From NCBI GenBank assembly GCA_947626445.1, contig CANQSC010000025.1, positions 1 to 14,558 of the forward strand: a stretch of 14,558 bases of DNA. The letters are read 5' to 3'. Source of the DNA: an uncultured Bacilli bacterium (GTDB lineage Bacteria; Bacillota_I; Bacilli_A; RF39; UBA660). Of this stretch, positions 8,301 to 14,489 are shown in pieces (positions within the stretch are counted from its first letter, which is position 1; each line of letters opens with the position of its first letter). Under the pieces are notes generated by a model. The model saw only the letters and a list, made by a program, of their open reading frames with translations. It had not been told where the DNA came from and ran no database searches. The position numbers were made by a program, and so were the translations under genes.

Positions 8301-11300
8301 TTACTAATATGACAATTAGTAGCATTACCAACTAAAGAACCAACATTACTTTCATTATTAGTCTTTTCTAAACCTTCAATTAAAATATTACTAAATTCAC
8401 TATCAACAGCATTATCACTTAAACTTCCATGAGCATTAACAGAAGGTAATAAAACATTAACTAATTTAAGATCTTTAATTTTAGCACTAGATAAACTCTT
8501 AAATAATGGTTTACTTAAATTTTTAATATAATGACCATTACCATCTAAAGTTCCTTTAAATTCAACATCAATAAGACTATTAGTTTCACTAGTAATATTA
8601 CTTGCATCATAATCATGTGAAAGGACAAATTCACCACTTGGATTAGCCATTATCTTTTTAATTAAGTCTTCTAATGTTTCTGGTCTTTCACTATTAATAG
8701 CTTTATTACTAATAACTTTACCATAACATATTTCTAAATCATCAGTTTCTAAAATAAAATATAAATTATTATCTTTAATATTATAACTCTTAATTTTACT
8801 ATATATCGTAGGCATATCACTCATAGTAATCTCTACAAAATAATTACTTAAATTATTTTCTAAATCTTTAATATTAACTTCACTAATAACTTCATCATCT
8901 TTATATAACACAATATCATTAATATTTTTTAATTCTAATTTATTATTATCTAAAGATACTACTTCTTCTAAAACCTTAACTTCATAGTAATAATTATCAC
9001 CATTAGTTAGAATATTTTCATCTAAATCATAATTAGCATATATAGTAAGATAATATCTCTTAACATTATCTTTTTTATTAAACTTAAATTCAGAATCACG
9101 ATAATTACCAACTAATTCATCATTTTCATCAACAACTTTAACATTTAAAGATTTAAGACTATTATCACTATCATTTACTTTAAAATTAACACTAATATCT
9201 TTATCATTTACTTGATAATTAAAATCACTAATACTTAATTTAGATTTTAAAATTTCTAATCTAACATTAGCATTTTCTTTTAAATTAACTTCTTTACCAT
9301 TACTTAATAAGATTTTACTAATAACAATATTTTTAATACCAGCATTATTAAAACCATCAATAATAATACGATACTTATCATCAATTTTTTCGACATCATA
9401 ATATTTATCTAAGACATTTACTTTAGCTATTTCAAAATGATTAAGACCATTTACTTTAAAATCAATTGGAATTGGTTCATTCTTATTAGCATAATTATTA
9501 TTACTAATATTATCTATACTAATATTTTCATAATTACTAGGATTATATAAACCATAATTAAATTCATATAATAAATCATCACTAACATAATTATGTTCAT
9601 TATCTAAAGTATTAGTATCTAAATCATAATTACCATATATTGATATTTTGAAATCTTCATCAACTTTAATATTTTCAAAGGTAACAGTATTTAATCCTTC
9701 ATTTACTTTAATACTTTCTTCGCCAAGTTTAATATAACCTTCATCAAAACCACCATTATCAGAAGTTATTTCAAAACTAAATGTTGCTCTTTTATTTTCA
9801 TAATCTTCACTATCTAATTTAAAGTTTTTAACAGTAGGTTTATCTTTTAATACTTCTAAAGTAATTGGCATTTCTTCCATATCATAAGTAGAAGTATCAA
9901 AGAAATTAACTTTATTAGCTTTAATAGTTACTGGACCAGCTTCATTAGGAACTTTAAAACTAACCGTATATTTAGCAATTTCATTAGCTTCACTATTTCT
10001 AGTTGCTACATAATTTAAACCATTAATAGTCATACCCGTAATTAAATTAGTAATATTTTTAGGATATCCAGATGGTTTAAAATTAGCTGGAACATGTAAT
10101 TCATAATAAACATAAACATCTTCATTTTTATGAGCATAAACTTTATTTAGGGAAACACCAGTAAAATATACTTGAGGATTAACAAAGATATCTTTCTCGC
10201 CAATCGCTTGTTCTACATATTTAAAATCATCTATTCCTAAACTATAATCAGCCACAAACATAACAGTATATTTATAAGAATCTTCATAAATAAATTCTAA
10301 CCCATTAAGCCCCAAACAATCTTTTTCTAAAACAATATTTCCTTCACTATCAATTAAAAGAGCTTTTAATTTACTAACCGTATTATCTTCATCTTTTAAA
10401 TTATACTTAACTAATATTTTATTATCACTATGACTTAATTGGATATCAGTAACTCTAGGTTCACTTTTTAATACATAATAACTTAATCTATTATTTACTT
10501 CAAATTCTTTACCATTACTTAAAATAACTTTCTCAAAATTAACTTCATATTTACCATAATTATTATTAGTAGGTAATATAACTTTATAATTATTTTCATT
10601 AGGAATTACTTTATAAGAATGATCATCAACTATAACATAATCAGGTTTATAATCACTATCATTACTACTATTAAAGTAGATAACGACATCTTCATCTTTT
10701 AAAACTACATCAGTAATCTTAATATTATCTATTTTAAAATTATAAACGGTATTAATACATATTTCTTTTTCTAATAATACAGCATCACTATAATTATTAG
10801 CTTCTCCAGTTATATCATTTAAACTATTACTATCTAAATCATAATCAGCATAAATACTTAAACGATATTTCTGATCTTTTTCAAAATCATAATTAAAACT
10901 ATTAAAACCAACTTTAATATCACTAGTATAAATAATATCCCCATCTAAATTACTAATTACTACTTTACCATTACTAATACTATTTTCATCATCAACTAGC
11001 ATAAAACTAATATCTTTAGTTTCTTCATCAACAACAAACTTATTAACATATGGTTCGTCTTTTAAAACTTCAACTTTAATTTTTAAATTAGTATTTACTT
11101 CTTTCTTATTACTTAATACAACTTTACTAATATTTAATTCATGAACCCCACTAGTACTTATAAAAGGCATAACAACACTATAATAAGTAGTATTATTTAT
11201 AACATCATAATAATTTCCATCAATATATACTTTCTTAATTACTTCACTAGGACTAACAACCGCACTAAAATCAAAACTAATATCTTCATCTTTATGATAA

Positions 11301-12448
11301 TATTTATTCTTATTAACAATTTCTTCTAACTTAACACTATAATGACGATTAGTATTTTCTTCAACAATATCTCCAGCATCATCAATATCTACATCCCCAT
11401 CACCATCAACATCACCGTCATTATTAGGTTTATGATTATTGCTAGGTTTATCACTATTATTATTGTTTGTACTACTATTATCAACATCATTTTTCTCATT
11501 AGCATCATTAGTATCGGTATTATAATTTTGATTAGAATTTACAGTATTGCTACTATTATTTTCTACATTATTAATACTATCATTAGTTTGTTCATCATTT
11601 TGATTATTACTATTATCACTTACATAAACATTAGGATTAAATTCTTTTTCTTCGTCTTTTATTGTTCCTTCCACATCTATAAGATACTTAATTATTTCTT
11701 TCGCATCTTCATAATCTTTAACACCATCTTTATTAACATCAGCTTTAGAGTTATTTAATATTACAAAATAAATTAATACCCCAAATAAGATAATCATTAA
11801 AATACATAAAAACCAAGTTATCTGTTTTTTGTGCTTTGTTTTAATTATATTAGCTAATATACATATAATTAAGAATAAAATTACCACTAATTCAATGCCA
11901 ATAATCATAAAACGATCGCTAAAGACTTTTTTAATTTCTTCTTCACTTTTTACTTCTTCTTTTTCTTCATTCTTAGGAATAGCTTCTCCTTCTTTAGCAT
12001 CACGACCTACAAAAACTTTAACTTCACTATCAGCAAAAGTTATTTTATTCTCTCCATCTGAAGCACTAATGTTAGAAAGTATAATACTACTATCACCAAC
12101 ATTACAATCTTCTTTAACTTTTAATTTAACACTAAGTAAATTTTCTAATACTTCTCCTGATTTATTAATTAATCCAAATTTTTTATTTTTTTGATTATAT
12201 TCAATATCAGACCAATCATCCATACTAGTAAAATTACTATCATCTATTTTTTCAAAAACATTTTCATCATAACTTAAAGTTGCTAATAATGCATATAACT
12301 TTTTATCACTCTTTAATTTAGCTGTTACTAGTACTTCTTCATTAGCCCTTAATAATGACTTATCAACATTTAAAGTTATTTCACTCTTAGCCATAACATT
12401 AAGCGGCAAAATAACCATCATAATTATCATTAAAATAAACTTTTTCAC
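5360..12448 (-). CDS. Giant membrane-anchored M26 (IgA1 protease/Zmp-type) zinc metallopeptidase with cohesin-like and dockerin-like parts
   Basis: 2,362 residues from the GTG at 12448 (MKKFILMIIM...). A GTG three codons upstream (12457) is only 2 bases from the AAAAGG ribosome site, so the later start is preferred. Order: signal peptide 1-21; cohesin-like beta-sandwich 22-148; acidic linker; membrane helix 180-202; basic KTKHKK loop; helix 210-231; calcium loop D237-x-N-x-D-G...D248; Asn/Ser-rich linker 262-342; second calcium loop D346...D357; four modules of about 200 residues (370-1160), each with an 'LSNGKEV' strand, an 'LKxEP' link and an ending like 'YANYDLDEN'; ANPSG...DYDASN and GTLDGNGHYIKNL (1270-1313), then GLUG repeats (1368-1470); catalytic HEMAH (2034-2038) with E2058 as third zinc ligand. 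M26 enzymes such as streptococcal ZmpA/B/C and IgA1 protease cut host glycoproteins outside the cell. The substrate here is unknown. No LPxTG motif is present; the helix hairpin is the likely anchor. Confidence 0.9.
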   Translation of the reverse strand: MKKFILMIIMMVILPLNVMAKSEITLNVDKSLLRANEEVLVTAKLKSDKKLYALLATLSYDENVFEKIDDSNFTSMDDWSDIEYNQKNKKFGLINKSGEVLENLLSVKLKVKEDCNVGDSSIILSNISASDGENKITFADSEVKVFVGRDAKEGEAIPKNEEKEEVKSEEEIKKVFSDRFMIIGIELVVILFLIICILANIIKTKHKKQITWFLCILMIILFGVLIYFVILNNSKADVNKDGVKDYEDAKEIIKYLIDVEGTIKDEEKEFNPNVYVSDNSNNQNDEQTNDSINNVENNSSNTVNSNQNYNTDTNDANEKNDVDNSSTNNNNSDKPSNNHKPNNDGDVDGDGDVDIDDAGDIVEENTNRHYSVKLEEIVNKNKYYHKDEDISFDFSAVVSPSEVIKKVYIDGNYYDVINNTTYYSVVMPFISTSGVHELNISKVVLSNKKEVNTNLKIKVEVLKDEPYVNKFVVDEETKDISFMLVDDENSISNGKVVISNLDGDIIYTSDIKVGFNSFNYDFEKDQKYRLSIYADYDLDSNSLNDITGEANNYSDAVLLEKEICINTVYNFKIDNIKITDVVLKDEDVVIYFNSSNDSDYKPDYVIVDDHSYKVIPNENNYKVILPTNNNYGKYEVNFEKVILSNGKEFEVNNRLSYYVLKSEPRVTDIQLSHSDNKILVKYNLKDEDNTVSKLKALLIDSEGNIVLEKDCLGLNGLEFIYEDSYKYTVMFVADYSLGIDDFKYVEQAIGEKDIFVNPQVYFTGVSLNKVYAHKNEDVYVYYELHVPANFKPSGYPKNITNLITGMTINGLNYVATRNSEANEIAKYTVSFKVPNEAGPVTIKANKVNFFDTSTYDMEEMPITLEVLKDKPTVKNFKLDSEDYENKRATFSFEITSDNGGFDEGYIKLGEESIKVNEGLNTVTFENIKVDEDFKISIYGNYDLDTNTLDNEHNYVSDDLLYEFNYGLYNPSNYENISIDNISNNNYANKNEPIPIDFKVNGLNHFEIAKVNVLDKYYDVEKIDDKYRIIIDGFNNAGIKNIVISKILLSNGKEVNLKENANVRLEILKSKLSISDFNYQVNDKDISVNFKVNDSDNSLKSLNVKVVDENDELVGNYRDSEFKFNKKDNVKRYYLTIYANYDLDENILTNGDNYYYEVKVLEEVVSLDNNKLELKNINDIVLYKDDEVISEVNIKDLENNLSNYFVEITMSDMPTIYSKIKSYNIKDNNLYFILETDDLEICYGKVISNKAINSERPETLEDLIKKIMANPSGEFVLSHDYDASNITSETNSLIDVEFKGTLDGNGHYIKNLSKPLFKSLSSAKIKDLKLVNVLLPSVNAHGSLSDNAVDSEFSNILIEGLEKTNNESNVGSLVGNATNCHISNSKVSGLKYSSGIYDNRLGGLVGDAKNTEITNCYVNGSISGGWQFLGGITGSSDDKTKISNCYVKGSIVNSFGYAGYLTLGGITGSNNGILSNNISLITTEYGYGIASGNNVVANNNYQIPNSGYTLNEGEGYKTINKEDINKEFFIKQALFSENIWDFKNTSYDNLPTLKIEFKINNEIKENDLYNPNKEMLYHNLSLLMPFYDYDKVLENGLNISEDHILNKEEIKHLIPLDSDNHLVTYLTKNDYRKINKIKIILSNDEVLEYNVLFDKLYNVVVGYRIKELKIDYSYNHYLIDEDLSVVKELVNYLSSLDYSKDLDSITSIEDSRLYRDYYNEVTKNELKEFVLKYLSNSDYNVSLNDSNVSNHILEELKKDDKIKKVLYVYNYFRRFYSFEINGVMFNDLMFFNSNGFNSFLNPVDISNLYLSNESNFNTNGTNDAYNRTLAKYTKINNIPYLIEYFVKALSNDSPDEWFRKTFKGILVEVGGNEEITYSMWSHLRHPKSVWYNHTLVILTLPENAAYIISSPTQFLIGATRTYVNDPVKDKEILMSKINEYATNIDNYFKTASLIIEEAKYFNDIHTITLDNRFTLDSNNRQVYQSKLVTEEPFHKNFNEAVNLWKEMDGNAATSNGTVVFFNAYTALSAYPTWTHEMAHNFDARLFLKNNGRRYDAGGEDYSDGNLAQRWGEGDINMNLTYDFEPTKNLATNLTRERINSPSKIKDFYQKEFETIYLLDYLEAQAFLQLTSAEQASIVTEVYYPNIENETEHLKYKVTGYRKISEEEISKMELKTINDLYDHHLVIYPGVKDPISYGDNKYGTENIFRTRWYQAYNDYGRPDSYTLKFFAYEMLGYAGYDNGYIEYYSNINNNGDKDKTKTDLMALRKITNNPTITFDSYRKGCFEEVKNNLKYYQYIDVNQVVKDFYNALKEDAKNNDRDLKARREVRKNAFFKIKMESNDFRKDVIDKKNPHEVGDFKINP

Positions 12449-12482
12449 ACAAACCACGACCTTTTAAATTTAATAGTTTTCT

Positions 12483-12511
12483 ATTATAACAAAACAATTT
12501 TAAAAAGTCAC
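12483..12511 (-). promoter_or_regulatory. Promoter of the M26 protease gene
   Basis: On the minus strand GTGACT (12511-12506, 4/6 to consensus), a 17-base spacer and a perfect TATAAT (12488-12483). The start site would be near 12476, with AAAAGG at 12465-12460. The weak -35 would fit a promoter that needs an activator; three direct repeats lie upstream at 12539-12642. Confidence 0.6.
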
Positions 12512-12538
12512 TATTTTTTAATATTATTTGTGATTTAC

Positions 12539-12642
12539 AAGTTAAAATGTCCTAATTTTTAAAATATATTTTTAAGTTAAAATGTCCTATATAAAAATAG
12601 TTAAATTAAGATTAAAAATTATTTTTAAGTTAAAATGTCCTA
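12539..12642 (+). repeat. Three direct copies of AAGTTAAAATGTCCTA between divergent promoters
   Basis: Exact 16-bp copies start at 12539, 12574 and 12627 (steps of 35 and 53 bp). Copies 2 and 3 agree over 23 bp (12568-12590 and 12621-12643). Copy 3 abuts the -35 box of the plus-strand promoter at 12643; copy 1 lies 28 bp from the -35 of the protease promoter. The layout fits regulator-binding sites. The TAAGTTAAA part of copies 2 and 3 resembles, without fully matching, LytTR-type boxes. Confidence 0.8.
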
Positions 12643-12670
12643 TTGATATTTAATGAGAAATAGCTATAAT
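12643..12670 (+). promoter_or_regulatory. Plus-strand promoter of the interrupted leader RNA
   Basis: TTGATA (12643-12648), 16 bases, TATAAT (12665-12670). The start site should be near 12677. The IS begins 25 bases further on, so the transcript now runs into the IS against the transposase gene. Confidence 0.7.
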
Positions 12671-12676
12671 AAAATT

Positions 12677-12701
12677 GTTGCTTAAGAGGATATGGCAACA
12701 C
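12677..12701 (+). ncRNA. 5' fragment of a structured leader RNA split by the IS
   Basis: If the IS and one copy of the 8-bp duplication are removed, this segment joins the one at 14490. The joined RNA has TTGCTTAA (12678-12685) able to pair with TTAAGCAA (14509-14516), enclosing GG-CAA-CACT-GAGG-AGTG-A-CC, a small inner hairpin. The promoter just upstream supports transcription. I do not recognise the family; it could be a riboswitch, another cis-acting leader or a small RNA. Confidence 0.45.
12694..12701. repeat. Target-site duplication, left copy (GGCAACAC)
   Basis: GGCAACAC directly precedes the left terminal inverted repeat and is repeated exactly after the right one at 14482-14489. Eight base pairs is the standard IS6-family duplication length. 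Confidence 0.92.
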
Positions 12702-12721
12702 GATAGTGTGAAAAGTTTTAT
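12702..12721 (+). repeat. Left terminal inverted repeat of the IS
   Basis: Matches the right end in 15 of the first 17 bases. TAGTGT (12704-12709) can also pair with ACACTA (12734-12739), so the end can form a hairpin of its own. Confidence 0.85.
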
Positions 12722-12742
12722 GGAAAAGCAGTAACACTAGCT

Positions 12743-12793
12743 GAAAAAGATATTAAGATGAAAATCTTGATATAAAACTATCAAAAAAGATAG
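12743..12793 (-). terminator. Two tandem terminators downstream of the transposase
   Basis: On the minus strand CTATC-TTTTTT-GATAG (12793-12778) is followed by TTTTATA. Then ATATCAAGAT (12773-12764) and ATCTTAATAT (12759-12750) form a 10-bp stem (one G-U pair) with a 4-base loop followed by CTTTTTC. The second is the stronger. They keep transposase transcription from leaving the IS toward the protease promoter region. Confidence 0.7.
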
Positions 12794-12844
12794 AAAAATT
12801 GTTCTTTGAAAATAGTAATTAATAAAAAAAGACATGATGAAAAC

Positions 12845-12873
12845 AAGTTAAAAATAAGTAAATTTTTTAACTT
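12845..12873. repeat. 10-bp inverted repeat at the transposase stop codon
   Basis: AAGTTAAAAA (12845-12854) and TTTTTAACTT (12864-12873), overlapping the TAA stop (12874-12872). All arms are AT-rich, so terminator activity would be weak. AAGTTAAAA also occurs in the three direct repeats outside the IS, probably by chance in such AT-rich DNA. Confidence 0.5.
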
Positions 12874-14302
12874 AAGAATAAATATCAGAATATTTATAAC
12901 CAAGTTTAATAAGTTCAATCCATTTATTAGGCATATTGGAAACATTTTTAAGTTCATCAAGCTGAACAGGAGTATTCCAGTTTAAAGCTTTATTAGGTCT
13001 TAAGAAATTGTTAAAGGTAGCAAATAAAACCATATAGGAATTGGCATTATCAAGAGAAGAAAAACCACCTTTGGGACGATAATAATATTTTAAAGTACGA
13101 TTAAATCGTTCAATAATTTGCTTTTGAGAACGATATTCTTTAGAAACATCATCTTGATTTGTAAGTCCAATAACCTGATAAAGTTTAAAAGGAAGTCCAT
13201 TTTGAGACCAATATTGAACGGCAACGTTATAAATAGGATTACCATCAGAGATAACTTTTAAAGAATCAGGTAAAGTATCATATTTGATTAAGGTGGAATA
13301 AGCGGCTTTGATAGAAGACAAAGAATCACGTTTATTGTAGACTCGATAAGAAGTAACAATTTTCTTAATAGCATCAAACCAAAAGAAAACATAGTTAGTT
13401 TTACCAAGAATTTTGATGTAAGTTTCATCAGCAGCAATAGTATCAGACAAAACATAAGGATAAAACTCTAAAACAGGATGAACAATAGAAGAAGCAGCTT
13501 TGCAATAGTTTTCAACAGTTTTATAGGATATATAAACTTCATGAACATCTTGTAAAATAGAAGCAGTTTGTCTATAAGATAAACCATAATTAACATGATA
13601 AGTAAGGCAAAGACCAATGATGTACTGAGAACTATAGGCACGAGATAAATCAATAGGAGATTTAATAAACTCACGATAATCTTTTCGAAGAGTTGGAAGG
13701 TCAATATTAAATTTACGGTAAACATATCTAAGCTTGATTAAAGTAGGATTTTCTTTATACAGTTTTCTATCATGATCATTTAAAGAGTTTTTATTTTTAA
13801 TGTAAAAAGGACAATTATCGTTTCTACAAAAATAAACATCAAAATCTTCACGAGAAACTCTGTGATCAAGAATATGCTTGCAATGAGGACATTTAAGAAC
13901 GACATCTTTCTCTTTGTTAGAATTAGAAGAAAAGATAAAAGAACAAACCTTACATTCAAATTGAATACCTTTGCCAGTATTATCATAAAGATAATCCTTA
14001 GGAGCACCACAGCATGGACACTTAACATTAATAGAAACACTTTTGCCATTTCTACGTTTAATAGGTTTAATGCTATTATCTTTAACAAGTTGTTTCCAGT
14101 CTTTATGTTCAATTTTTACAAAAGGTTCGATAATGGCTGGATCATCAACATTAAAAAGACGATATTTAACATCATCAGGTTTATCATCAAGATGTTTAAT
14201 TTCATCAACTTTAATAAATTTGGAAAGAAAAATGATAATTTTCCAAATAAATTTATTAATACTATTTAAAAATTTAATAATTATTGATATAATTTTAGAC
14301 AT
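12872..14302 (-). CDS. IS6-like DDE transposase with two zinc ribbons (476 aa)
   Basis: Catalyses transposition of the surrounding IS. Residues 95-120 form a first zinc ribbon (C95-x2-C98, C117-x2-C120) and 138-164 a second (C138-x2-C141, C159-x4-C164). A helix-turn-helix follows at about 241-267 (LSYRQTASIL...SYKTVENYC). The IS240/IS6-type catalytic core has D292 (ADETYIK), D353 (ISDGN) and E398 (IERFNR), all present. IS6 transposases are typically near 230-240 residues; here the N-terminal extension doubles this. Residues 1-31 are hydrophobic and lysine-rich, unusual for a DNA-binding protein, but no later Met occurs before the catalytic core and GAGG lies 7 bases before the ATG at 14302, so this start is kept. 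The gene fills most of the IS and is read toward the protease gene. The start region lies in a foldback hairpin. Confidence 0.9.
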   Translation of the reverse strand: MSKIISIIIKFLNSINKFIWKIIIFLSKFIKVDEIKHLDDKPDDVKYRLFNVDDPAIIEPFVKIEHKDWKQLVKDNSIKPIKRRNGKSVSINVKCPCCGAPKDYLYDNTGKGIQFECKVCSFIFSSNSNKEKDVVLKCPHCKHILDHRVSREDFDVYFCRNDNCPFYIKNKNSLNDHDRKLYKENPTLIKLRYVYRKFNIDLPTLRKDYREFIKSPIDLSRAYSSQYIIGLCLTYHVNYGLSYRQTASILQDVHEVYISYKTVENYCKAASSIVHPVLEFYPYVLSDTIAADETYIKILGKTNYVFFWFDAIKKIVTSYRVYNKRDSLSSIKAAYSTLIKYDTLPDSLKVISDGNPIYNVAVQYWSQNGLPFKLYQVIGLTNQDDVSKEYRSQKQIIERFNRTLKYYYRPKGGFSSLDNANSYMVLFATFNNFLRPNKALNWNTPVQLDELKNVSNMPNKWIELIKLGYKYSDIYS

Positions 14303-14353
14303 GACATTACCTCGATTCTTGTCTATTGTTTAAATTATATCGAGTAATGTCAT
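14301..14353 (-). promoter_or_regulatory. Foldback hairpin and promoter controlling transposase translation
   Basis: On the minus strand ATGACATTACTCGAT (14353-14339) pairs with ATCGAGGTAATGTCAT (14316-14301), 15 bp with one bulged G. The second arm contains the GAGG ribosome site and the first two bases of the ATG. A TATAAT box (14339-14334; the -35 is poor) would start RNA near 14327, inside the loop, so native mRNA lacks the first arm and is translatable. Transcripts entering from outside have both arms and hide the start site. Confidence 0.65.
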
Positions 14354-14385
14354 TTTTTGGTAGAAAAATTAAAAATTCTATAAAA

Positions 14386-14410
14386 AATTACTCTCAAAAA
14401 GGGAGTGATT
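14386..14410. repeat. Imperfect inverted repeat inside the IS right end
   Basis: AATTACTCTC (14386-14395) and GGGAGTGATT (14401-14410) around AAAAA. Plus-strand RNA pairs fully with two G-U pairs but has no T-run after it. Minus-strand RNA has the T-run but two mismatches. It may act as a partial terminator for RNA entering the IS. Confidence 0.45.
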
Positions 14411-14440
14411 GAAAAAATAGAAAAAATATAAATAAATAAA

Positions 14441-14481
14441 GGAAAAAACAGGTAGTTTGTGTATAAACTTTGCACACTACC
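14441..14481 (-). terminator. Hairpin at the IS right end with terminator-like T-run
   Basis: On the minus strand GGTAGT (14481-14476) pairs with ACTACC (14456-14451), with a further GTG/CAC pairing across a 2-base bulge, then TGTTTTTTCC. It includes the right terminal inverted repeat. It should stop minus-strand transcription coming in from the right flank. Confidence 0.55.
14461..14481 (-). repeat. Right terminal inverted repeat of the IS
   Basis: Minus strand GGTAGTGTGCAAAGTTT and onward, matching the left end in 15 of 17 bases and the IS6-family end pattern ending in GCAAAGTTT. Confidence 0.85.
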
Positions 14482-14489
14482 GGCAACAC
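14482..14489. repeat. Target-site duplication, right copy (GGCAACAC)
   Basis: Exact copy of 12694-12701, directly after the right end of the IS. Confidence 0.92.

Larger units (their letters stand above)
12702..14481 (-). mobile_element. Intact IS6-like insertion sequence, 1,780 bp
   Basis: Bounded by imperfect terminal inverted repeats: left GATAGTGTGAAAAGTTT (12702-12718), right (minus strand) GGTAGTGTGCAAAGTTT (14481-14465), 15 of 17 identical. They resemble the known IS6-family ends of the type GGTTCTGTTGCAAAGTTT (IS257, IS1216). An exact 8-bp duplication flanks the element, and one full-length transposase gene lies inside. The element is about twice the usual IS6 length because of the enlarged transposase and long non-coding ends. 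The perfect duplication indicates a fairly recent simple insertion with no later rearrangement. Confidence 0.92.

Noticed and set aside
11141..12194. Plus-strand open frames opposite the protease N-terminal region
   Set aside because: Low-complexity Ile/Asn/Thr-rich shadows of the Asn-rich linker and neighbouring coding sequence; no ribosome site or promoter.
12539..12642. The three 16-bp repeats as a CRISPR array
   Set aside because: Repeats are too short, spacing is unequal (35 and 53 bp) and spacers are AT-rich filler; no cas gene in the window.
12702..12830. The hairpin-rich stretch as a separate small RNA such as a tracrRNA or a guide RNA
   Set aside because: It lies inside the IS, is explained by the terminal repeat and transposase terminators on the minus strand, and no effector gene is nearby. 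Only the outside part (12677-12701 plus 14490 onward) is kept as a leader RNA.
13468..14333. Other open frames overlapping the transposase on both strands
   Set aside because: Hydrophobic shadow translations of the transposase gene with no start signals.
14301..14353. The 15-bp inverted repeat at the transposase start as the right boundary of the IS
   Set aside because: It has no partner on the left side, whereas the repeats at 12702 and 14481 match each other and are flanked by an exact 8-bp duplication.
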